Below, piece after piece: positions 11,201 to 18,900 of a stretch of DNA of 64,000 nt. How positions within the stretch are numbered: the stretch's first letter is position 1; every line of letters begins with the position of its first letter. A program made the position numbers and the translations under genes. The notes beneath the pieces were generated by a model. That model worked only from the letters and a program-made list of their open reading frames with translations, was not told the origin of the DNA and did not search any database. Source of the DNA: UBA6168 sp041392505 (GTDB lineage Bacteria > Bacteroidota > Bacteroidia > Chitinophagales > Saprospiraceae); NCBI GenBank assembly GCA_041392505.1, contig JAWKLX010000014.1, forward strand, positions 62,001 through 126,000, in the 5' to 3' direction.

Positions 11201-14200
11201 TCCTTGGATATAAACGCAAAGGTGTCCAACCCGTCGGCACTAAAAAATGTCACCGAGGTTATTGCCTGCAATCAAAAAGATGCCGACTCCACCCCTAACA
11301 ATGACGATGGCGACCAAAGCGAAGACGATGAAGATAGCGCCACCCCTTTCATCATTGAAATTTGTGATAATGGCATAGATGACGATGGTGACGGGCTTAC
11401 CGATTGTGAAGATCCTGATTGCAACGGCATTTCTATCACCATGAGCGGAGGGGCTACTATTTGCCCGGGCACGCCCGCCGTACTCTTCGCCAAGGCTTCT
11501 GGCAACACTGGGCCTTTTAGTTACGAATGGTCGAATGGCCTCGGCACGGGGCAATTGAAAACGGTTACCCCAACTCTTACCACGACTTACACGGTGACTG
11601 TTACCAATGCCAATGACTGCACTGCAGCAGAAGACGTGACGGTCTCCCTGATATCAGCTCCTGTAGCCAACGCAGGTGCTGATGTGACAGTTTGCCGAAA
11701 TAGGAGCACTACTTTGACAGCAACAGCAACAGGCGGATCGGCCCCCTACAATTTTTCATGGAGCAATGCCCCCGGAACAGGGAATAATTTAGTCGTCACA
11801 CCACTAACCACCACAACTTACACAGTGACCGTGACCAGCGACAACGGCTGTAACAGCACTGATCAGATTACAGTTACTGTAAATAACTGCGTTGAAATTT
11901 GTGGAAATGGATTGGACGATGACAACGACGGACTCGTCGACTGCGAGGATTCCGATTGCGGCCCACAAGTGGATGCAGGCTCTCCTGTTAATACCTGCGC
12001 GGGCGAGAGCACCCAGCTTTCTGCGACTAGTACCGGAGGCAATGGCACTGTGAGTTTCCAATGGGACAATGGTCTGGGCAATTCCCAAAACCCTGTTGTA
12101 AATCCAACCACGACGACCACTTACCATGTGACGGTCACCGCTGCCAATAGCGGCTGTACTCATACCGATTCCGTTACAGTTAACATCATTATCTGCTCAG
12201 AGAACTGTACAAACGGAATTGATGATGACGGCAACGGGTTGGTGGATTGCGATGACCCCAACTGTGCGGGCGTAACGGCTCCGGTGTTAGTAGATGACCA
12301 TTACACAACTTGCCCGGGCATGCCTTTTTCCGACAGGGTCACCTACAACGACGGGAACTTGCAATATCCGACATTTAGCATTTACTCAGATCCGATAAAC
12401 GGGACGGTGACGATCAATAATACTGGAAAATTTACCTACACACCCTTCACCATAGAATGCATGACCGATAGTTTTGAATACCAGGTTTGCAATACGGTGT
12501 CCGGTTGTTGTTCGCAAGCGAGTGTGACTATTGAGGTAGGTGACACCAATGCCCCATTGCTGATAAACGTGCCCGTTGATCTGACCATTGGTTGCGACGA
12601 TGTCGTCCCCATGCCCACGGAGGTGGTTGCGTTCGACGAGTGTCCGGGTATTTACATCGACTATGAAGAAACGTCAGACCAATACTACCAAGGCGCTTGT
12701 GGATCTTACACGCTGGTGCGCAAATGGACGGCTACTGACCTATGTGGCAATTCGGTTACAGATAGCCAGCGGATTACTATTTTAGATCAGACCAAACCTG
12801 AAATTTTTCAGGTATATACTTTAGAAAGCGGACAAAGGGTCGTCGCTGGCGTAGCCAAACGGGTGACACACGACTGGAAATATGTCCCATTTCCGATTAC
12901 GTTTAGTACAACGCCTTTGATTTTTTCAACTGTAGCTACCAATCATGATTTGTCTGCGGTGACAACCCGTCAGAGAAACCCATACTCTCAAGGGTTTGAA
13001 CTGCGGCTCTATGAGGAAGAAAATGCCGACGGCACCCACCAGCCGGAAGATGTGACCTGGATTGCTATCGAGCCAGGTACGAATGCGGGGGATCTGGTTT
13101 TGGAAGCAGCCAGATGGGAAAACATGGACCACCATCCAACTTCGTTGGCTTTTTCTGCATTGTTTGGAAACAACCCAGGCATGCTGGCACAAATCCAGTC
13201 AACCAATGATGAAGACCCTGTTGGAGTCCGCTTCAACAGCATCGACAATGGATCGGTACAGGCTTTTTTACAAGAAGAAACTTCCGGCGACGCCGAAATT
13301 TCGCATAACTATGAACACGTAGGGCATCTTGTTTTCAAGCCGGGCACAGACCTTAACGACCAAAAGGGGAAAACCTTTGGAGAGTCTGGACAAATAAACA
13401 TTTCAAACGTCTGGACAACCGTACATCTGAACCGCAGTTATACCAAACCCGTCGTGGTAATGGGTGGCCTTTCCAACAACGACCCGTCTGCTGTAAACGT
13501 CCGAATAAGGAACATTACTCGAAACAGCTTCGAAGCCCGTTTGCAAGAATGGGATTACTTGGATGGCAACCACAGTCCTGAATCAGTATCGTGGATGGCG
13601 ATGGAAGGGTCAATTCCTGGGAACATGGAATATTACTGCTCTGGAAATGTTGCCGATTTGCAGGTTGGCATCAATCTATTTGCCCTTGACAACTGCGACG
13701 ACCATACCGCATTTGGCTATTCCGAATCACCTTCGATCACGGCAAATGGCACCTTGACCACCAGGGTATGGATGGCTATTGATGACTGCGGCAACACGAG
13801 CCTGATCACCCGGTATGATACCTGTACCACTGCGGCTCTACAACTACGGGCACAGTTGTTTGGTGCTTTGGTCAATAGCGGAAACGGCAGCTTGATGAGG
13901 GACAACCTCCGCACCCAAAACCTCATTCCTCTTGAAGAACCGTACTCCAGCCTGCCTGGTTTTCCTCACGTGACAGATTCCACTCCTCATACCACGGCAC
14001 CGTCAAATAATGAACTGCCTGAGGGACATGTTTACATTTGTCACAAACCGGGCACCTCCGCAGAAAGGACACTGATTGTCAATGAAAATGCTTTGAATGC
14101 CCACCTAGCCCACGGAGACCATTATGGATCATGCAGTGGCAACGACAGCGGCGAACCTGCAGGAGCGGTTAACGCGGATTTCAAAACAATTGCCGATGGG

Positions 14201-15598
14201 GACTGGAACGATCCAAATACGTGGGAAGGAGGGAATATTCCGAGTAATAATATTCTGAACAACAAGAAAATCAGCATTGAACACCACGTCACCTTGCAGG
14301 ACGGCAACCTAAGGCTAAAAGGAAATTCTATCCTCTGGATTTCCAATACAAGCCTAACCATGGGCAATGGAAACTTCACCATTGAAGATGCAGAAGTTTC
14401 CATTTTCGAAGCTGAAATAGAGATAAAAAATGGCAGTTTTGAATTGACTAAATCCGCCGCCGTTTTGTCCATGAATTACAGCACTTTGACCGTATCCCAG
14501 TCCTTCACTAACCAAGGTGGAGAACGGTGGCTCGAAAATGTTTTCATGGAAATAGGAGGCCATTACGTCAATTCTGGGGGGCACGACAACCTGATCTTTT
14601 CATCAGGAACCATCCAATCCGATTTCGACAACAATTCAGGTGGCATCATCGAAGTACTGTATGCCAAACTAAATAGTAAATCAGGAAAGTTTAAAAACAG
14701 CACTGGTTCTGAGATGAAAGGAGATAATCTGGTGATCTGGTCAGAAACCGGAGGAATCATAAACACCGGAATCTGGATAGTGCCCATCACGCAATATTGT
14801 ATCTCCGATGAAGCAATAGGTGTCGGACTCATGCTGCCTATTTCTGAAGACTGCGCCGGCATGGCCGATTATTTCTCAAAAGGCTATGTCTTGTCCCCCC
14901 TTGCAAGCATTTCAAATGGAGGAAACAACGAACCACCCCAGCCAGTAGATGTCTCGCTAAGCGGAACATTAGACCCCGTTTTGTTACAGGAAACAAATGA
15001 AAATGCCATCGTGGATTGGATGCTCCTTGAGCTTCGAGACCCCAACGATGAAGGGAAAATTATGGCCTACGCTACCGTTGCCTTGCAGCGGGACGGGGAC
15101 ATCGTAGATGAAGACGGCAACGAAGTAATCAATTTTCCGAACCTGTTGGAAGGCAATTATTATGTGGCTATTCATCACCGCAACCACCTGCCAATGATGA
15201 CAGACATTCCGATGTTTTTGTCCATTACCAATGTGCCAATGATTGATTTCACGGATGAAAGTTTACCGCTTAGGGGCGAACATCCTGGCAGGGTACATTT
15301 TAATGCGCGAAGCATGTGGGGAGGCGATTTTAATGAGGATGGGAAGGTTGTCTACCAAGGGCCCTACAACGACATTTTCTTCCTCTTTTCAAGGACGCTT
15401 AGTGATGTTAACAATGTTGACCACTTAGCCAATTTCATTGTCTATGATTATGATTTGCATGATTTCAACTTGGACGGCAAAGTAATTTACCAAGGGCCAA
15501 ACAACGACCGTGCAATGCTTTTGTACAACTCGGTTTTGGCGCACCCCGGCAATAAAAATTTCTTGGCTAATTTCATTGCGGAGGACATGCTACCCTAA
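5231..15598 (+). CDS. Giant 3455-residue multidomain secreted protein
   Basis: Probable cell-surface adhesin. Residues 1-28 form a Sec-like signal (FISFLIFFMIPLTI). Cadherin-like Big_9 repeats with the vLaNDsDP motif start at about 530, 789, 1061, 1613, 1709 and 1804. An SdrD B-like domain (GMVFNDANNS...DANKDGNLD) is at about 1156-1230. A beta domain with GLRFNTINVPQGATITSATL is at about 1419-1560, and a DUF11 domain at about 1915-2010. Three CDNGIDDDGDGLTDCEDPDC-type repeats at about 2043, 2222 and 2323 separate PKD-like domains. An HYR-like domain (about 2441-2520) precedes three tandem repeats resembling H-type lectin (about 2528-2800). An ICHKPGT motif is at about 2933 and a probable beta-helix at about 2980-3240. 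The protein ends in two DFNxDGKVxYQGPxND repeats (about 3363-3455) and lacks the usual PNP-type T9SS sorting domain. A hairpin just upstream may control transcription. Confidence 0.88.
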   Translation: MKAIEQTLLRVSFISFLIFFMIPLTIRSNEMDKTTLQVNQKGFAFRQMAKLKEAINFTFEELGVCDFINFNFTKSNSTFFPPPPQEEEEIIPAGSYIINMGVQPQTIATAIKPYGLIWHLLHEYEIPICWSINPDKAKDGVDFTYNGIDFKGGPFIIKAEYRSMEVNALIQQWEAQGVVGVTTTSEITVPIARILNYSMNWTLNLKNGQIAQSYLDAAGIPSTAYDWTLPENLNCCNDVFLMPHSEPIWQTHHNILTWNASEEDGGCRGTLWAGCKAGSEVENIVNPNDNSQRMNFLMLPPVAPATTPAVWSGDHEDGTLPPPYIYKYPSHPVMQFLGSTDGSQENGAEQVYLPTIGWRPTTLIGIQDDDHPDVPSISPGPAAKLAFGPAFGDESRGYICYQAGHRLNKDNNPENIASQRAFFNFSFLAVGQKAIHVSSNIPSEMDAGRTYNLSVSATGGSGNYYYKWTSNCPGIISNPFASSITFTAGSVLSATQCNLKVTVTDDCGTRVGFSNVAVTILPTPAPPVAIDDFEETRPGEAVTVNALANDSDPNFDPITLTTLLGPTNTGNGEFVNIGNGQVTYTPNFDFVGVDQIPYVICDNTPLPDGGPLCDTATIFITVDWIDENGCFPNEYHKVVSEGFADAVIAENSISNSAGALGEPILVSGSNTYYAKIDNNSDYLVIDLTDILQIGDTIFVYFGADDGNLAVLNISSTLTGNDYSGGNGFFNLQSFATTSDLNDGNPQQDKAAYVVQDGPVRYLRFTREKNMGKPSVNGVYYSIKDCVNAEPEANDDAVSLCEDHDAIIDVLANDSDPQELPLTLTLLSTTQHGTLGMQNDGTIKYQPETDYSGSEHFTYQICNTNGLCDQAVVNITIYDDGCPNGYFMDIEGLDETVADNFPTNTYNNNTGTQSWSTNWMEEGDDGVPNSGKIKASGGMIECAVDGDYAIYRGVNLANTNSATLLFDVSGHNLNNEDTYVLEASKNGGATYQTLKTFTVLSPTNSSESFDLKQTLGSLSSTVRIRFRRSAGSGNEKFRFDNVQIQYQVAGCYGSCQPIPTYPPTAIDDYAVTPINTPVVVQVQLNDIDPSSLGLTTHLGFSDLPDNGAFELVGNKILYTPHTGFVGQDIFNYSICNSYGCDSALVTIDVLCTDPANGTAIQGMVFNDANNSADFNLGEHGIANIKVRLFEDANKDGNLDAGEEIIDSSFTDNQGNYVFQIENGSISNSSSTTQYPVRATGKDYSDNELLDLTNAPNGVMYKIRSGNYITLEFPEIIPFGATVIIYLASDRASGKASISSSLNGSTFVNPTIWIPSYNNDPGNPPPSSAIQTFNYQVSAANGAKFIKIEGENNNTYLDGASSKKSINLGGGVTVALSRSINSGADDAEEEGPDGSFLGPGKIYLASSDLELTQDFGFPSSGTQKIGLRFNTINVPQGATITSATLKFRAISADFPNSNSGATALTIKGQAADNATTFLNVTNNISNRALTSASALWNPSTWSSNNNYSSPDLSTIVQEIVDRPGWVDGNSLAFVISGNGSRSAYSYNGSATYAPKLDITYTLGGGAANGHYILQLDPATFPINSILSTDNIETAVVLNNGDVDCANNFGIIDHLPPVANPDTVYVDEGVLVNIKATDNDYDPEGTPLDLTIISNPVNGTATNNGNGSVSFISNIGFIGWETFPYYVCDQGTPSLCDTSTITVIVSPFVNNPPEAMDDYDTTVVNNAVETDVLDNDFDQEFGVLTAQLTPGILQPSHGAAIVLGNSTIEYTPDPGFTGDDTYEYIVCDDEIPSLCDTATVFIHVLNRPPDAIPDESETGLNTPVNIDVLENDFEPDGHDIILLSAGAKLDATGNSTVFGGSTLLKNNGTPNDPTDDFITYFPPMGFLGVDTFYYRIQDSGTPAGYDITYVTIKVTPMVDLELTKIVDPDTAYLGDDLTFTLTLINKGPSVATSVLVKDKLTTSYSYLGDTGGGAYDPSSGVWHIPSLGVNQTVSLDINAKVSNPSALKNVTEVIACNQKDADSTPNNDDGDQSEDDEDSATPFIIEICDNGIDDDGDGLTDCEDPDCNGISITMSGGATICPGTPAVLFAKASGNTGPFSYEWSNGLGTGQLKTVTPTLTTTYTVTVTNANDCTAAEDVTVSLISAPVANAGADVTVCRNRSTTLTATATGGSAPYNFSWSNAPGTGNNLVVTPLTTTTYTVTVTSDNGCNSTDQITVTVNNCVEICGNGLDDDNDGLVDCEDSDCGPQVDAGSPVNTCAGESTQLSATSTGGNGTVSFQWDNGLGNSQNPVVNPTTTTTYHVTVTAANSGCTHTDSVTVNIIICSENCTNGIDDDGNGLVDCDDPNCAGVTAPVLVDDHYTTCPGMPFSDRVTYNDGNLQYPTFSIYSDPINGTVTINNTGKFTYTPFTIECMTDSFEYQVCNTVSGCCSQASVTIEVGDTNAPLLINVPVDLTIGCDDVVPMPTEVVAFDECPGIYIDYEETSDQYYQGACGSYTLVRKWTATDLCGNSVTDSQRITILDQTKPEIFQVYTLESGQRVVAGVAKRVTHDWKYVPFPITFSTTPLIFSTVATNHDLSAVTTRQRNPYSQGFELRLYEEENADGTHQPEDVTWIAIEPGTNAGDLVLEAARWENMDHHPTSLAFSALFGNNPGMLAQIQSTNDEDPVGVRFNSIDNGSVQAFLQEETSGDAEISHNYEHVGHLVFKPGTDLNDQKGKTFGESGQINISNVWTTVHLNRSYTKPVVVMGGLSNNDPSAVNVRIRNITRNSFEARLQEWDYLDGNHSPESVSWMAMEGSIPGNMEYYCSGNVADLQVGINLFALDNCDDHTAFGYSESPSITANGTLTTRVWMAIDDCGNTSLITRYDTCTTAALQLRAQLFGALVNSGNGSLMRDNLRTQNLIPLEEPYSSLPGFPHVTDSTPHTTAPSNNELPEGHVYICHKPGTSAERTLIVNENALNAHLAHGDHYGSCSGNDSGEPAGAVNADFKTIADGDWNDPNTWEGGNIPSNNILNNKKISIEHHVTLQDGNLRLKGNSILWISNTSLTMGNGNFTIEDAEVSIFEAEIEIKNGSFELTKSAAVLSMNYSTLTVSQSFTNQGGERWLENVFMEIGGHYVNSGGHDNLIFSSGTIQSDFDNNSGGIIEVLYAKLNSKSGKFKNSTGSEMKGDNLVIWSETGGIINTGIWIVPITQYCISDEAIGVGLMLPISEDCAGMADYFSKGYVLSPLASISNGGNNEPPQPVDVSLSGTLDPVLLQETNENAIVDWMLLELRDPNDEGKIMAYATVALQRDGDIVDEDGNEVINFPNLLEGNYYVAIHHRNHLPMMTDIPMFLSITNVPMIDFTDESLPLRGEHPGRVHFNARSMWGGDFNEDGKVVYQGPYNDIFFLFSRTLSDVNNVDHLANFIVYDYDLHDFNLDGKVIYQGPNNDRAMLLYNSVLAHPGNKNFLANFIAEDMLP

Positions 15599-15911
15599 GC
15601 AACCCCATGCAGGTACATTTAAAGTGAGATGTTAGTGTTTTTTCTATTATATCTTAATCATTATTCTCATCTTCTTCAAGCAGCCTTCGGGCTGCTTGTT
15701 TTGTTTTTATTTCACTCTTGGCAAACTAATGTTCATTGTATTTTTCGCTAAGTAGGACGAGTAAAATTCACTTTGCGATAAGGCAATAGTTAGCTCGCCC
15801 CCTTATGGGATTTAATTTTTGAATTATTTTTTTCTTATTTGAAACAAGCCTTAAAACCATAAAACAGGATCACTAAAATCTTCCTATTTTGGTCATTCCT
15901 TTGAACAGATT
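15599..15911. other. Spacer between giant gene and hybrid kinase
   Basis: It holds the terminator of the upstream gene and an AT-rich leader. I see no further gene. Confidence 0.6.
15678..15707 (+). terminator. Rho-independent terminator after the 3455-residue protein gene
   Basis: AAGCAGCC at 15678-15685 pairs with GGCTGCTT at 15690-15697 around a TTCG tetraloop, and T-rich sequence (TGTTTTGTTTTT) follows. It lies 80 bp after the stop codon and separates the giant gene from the hybrid kinase gene. Confidence 0.85.
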
Positions 15912-18900
15912 GTGCCGAAAATGCAGTGCTACCAAATGAAAGTGAAGTACGGTTACAAAACATTTTTCACAGGTCGGGCCGGACAGGCCGGATCAAAATT
16001 TCCTTACCAGATTAATAAAACCTGGCTGCTACTGCTTGTTTTCTTTTTGGTCAAAATTGATCTCCCTGCCCAAAACTTTGCCCCCGCAAGAATTGCCCCC
16101 GTCACGGGCCTTTCCGAAAAAAATGTCAACTGCATTACCCAAGACCGCCAAGGATTCATCTGGGTCGGCACTAGAAACGGGTTGAACCGGTTCGACGGTT
16201 ATCAATTCAAGTATTATAAAAACCAGCAGGACAATCCTTTAAGTCTCAGTAACAATACCATCAATGCCATAGCGGAAGACAGAGAAGGTTTCCTTTGGGT
16301 AGCCACCTCCAATGGCCTAAATTCTTTTGACCCTTCCAATAACACCTTCCAGCAGTTTCATCACGATGACAAAAACCCCAAGAGCATTGCTTCGGGGCAA
16401 GTGCATTCCATCTTCGAAGACCAGGAAGGCAACCTGTGGTTTGGAGCGTCCACTATGCTGGACAAGTTGGACCGGGCAACCGGGGAATTTACTCATTACC
16501 AGCCACCAACTGCCCCTCCTGCCTTTGCCAATGACAATGCAGTCATGACCATCACCGAATTGGGTAACGACCTTTTTATCGGCACATGGGGTGAAGGGAT
16601 TTGGCGTTTTCACAAGCAGGACCAGCGATTTGAACGTGTCCATTTGGAATCGGAAGAACAGGAAAATTTGCGGTGGGCAAGGCGAGTATGGGCTGCCCCC
16701 TCCGGCGAACTATTTGCCACCGTCAACGACATTCTGTTTAAATATGATGTTGATCGGGCGCTGTTTTTAAAACTGCCTTTTCCGCAATATGGGAAATTCA
16801 ACCTCACGACTGCTTTTCACAAAATTTCTACCGACCAGTGGCTGGTAGGCACATCGGGCATGGGGTTAAAGGTTTATAATCAAGACTTTAGCCAAAGCGA
16901 AGAGTATCCGATCGAATCCGATTCATCGTTGGCCAACTACAATTCTGTCAATGTTATTTTCAGGGACAATTGTGGGCTGTTTTGGATTGGCACAAGGGGG
17001 AATGGCCTTTATACTTTTGATCTGGACAGGAAAAAATTCCAAGGATTTGACAATGAGGGAAGCCATTCAGCCTACCCACAAATCAAAGACATTACCCATG
17101 TTTTGGAGACCCAGTCCGGGGAAATCTGGGTTGCCAATAAAAATCAAGGGGTTTTCTATTTGGACAGCATCTCGCACCGCCTCACCCATGTCACCCAAAA
17201 GCAGGGCGTCCCCGAAGAATTGGCCATTTCGGAAGCCAAAGTACTTTTTCAGGATAGCAAGAAACGGATATGGATTGGCACCTGGGGTTACGGGCTGGTT
17301 ATGTGGAATCCCACGGGGCAGCAAGTGCTCCAATTCACCAATGACAGCTCCAGCGAACGGTTGTTGAGTGATAATTTCATCACCTCCATTTGTGAGTCAA
17401 AAGATGGAAGGATTTGGGTCAGCACCACAAATGGCGTCTCTGTCATCGAGCCGGAAGGGGATAAAATCTATCGTCGGTTTCTTTATAAAAACGGCCAACC
17501 TGATGGCTTGAGCCACCCACGGGCAGATGTGGTTTTCTGCGGTCACGATGGGCAAATTTGGATGGGGACCAGTGAAGGTGGCTTGAACCGATATGATGCC
17601 AATCAAGACACCTTCCACTATTATCTGCATGACCCGAACGACCCCGGTACGCTTGGCAGCAACAGCGTGATTTCCCTTTTCGAAGACCATACCGACCACC
17701 TTTGGGTCGGCACCTATGGCGGCGGGCTGCACCGCTTAGATGCGGATCATAACAGCTTTTCCCATTTCAAGGAAAAAGATGGGCTGCCGAGTGATATTAT
17801 CATGGGGATTACGGAAGGGCCAGCAGGCATTCTTTGGGTTTCAACCGACAAAGGCTTGTCTAAATTCGATACGCAAAATGGGACGTTCTCCAATTACTTT
17901 GAGCAAGATGGCTTGTTGGGCAACCAGTTCAACGAGCGGGCCATTTGTGCGAGCAAGCACACAGGTGAAATTTATTTGGGTGGAATCGGCGGCGTCAGTT
18001 ATTTCCACCCAGATAGCATTCATACCAATCCGTTTGTGCCGCCCGTTGTTATTTCTTCCATCAAAAAATACGTGACCGAAGGCACGCAGACCTACACCGT
18101 TGATATCGAAAGAACGGCTGAAGTAGACCATATTACGGTGCCATTTTCTCAAAACACGTTGACTTTTGAGTTCGCTGCGCTCAACTTCCGGCAGCCCTAC
18201 AAAAACCAATATGCATACAAATTGGAGGGCCTTGGTAAAAACTGGAGCGACCTCGGCACCAAGAGGGAAGTCACTTTTGGCAACTTGCCTTCGGGCAAAT
18301 ATACCCTTTGGGTAAAAGCGTCGAACAACGATGGCATCTGGAACGAACAGCCTATTTCGCTAAAAATCTATGTGCTCGCACCTTGGTACCGCACTTGGTG
18401 GGCCTATCTGATTTACACATTAGCAGCTGCGGGGTTAATTTTTTTCATGAGAAAAAAAGAGTTGAAGGAACAACAACTCCAACACCAACTCGAACTGGAA
18501 CAAGTGGAAGCGGAAAAACTAAAAGAGGTGGACCAATTGAAATCCCGTTTTTTCACCAATATTTCTCACGAGTTCAGAACGCCCTTGACATTGATATTGG
18601 GACAGGTCGAAAGCGCAAAAGAGCGGATCAACGATATGGCAGTGCAGTCCAAACTGGAAATGGCTTTCCGCAACGGCAAGCGCCTCCTCCAACTCATCAA
18701 CCAGTTGCTCGACCTCTCCAAACTGGAATCGGGCAATATGCAATTGCATACCGAACAAAAGGACTTGTTGCCTTTCTTGAAAAACCTCTATTATTCGTTC
18801 GGATCGCTGGCAGAGCAGCAGAAAATCAGCCTTGATTTTCAATGCGACCGCCCTTCCCTGCCCTTGTTTTTTGATGAAATCAAATTGGAAAAGGTGTTTT

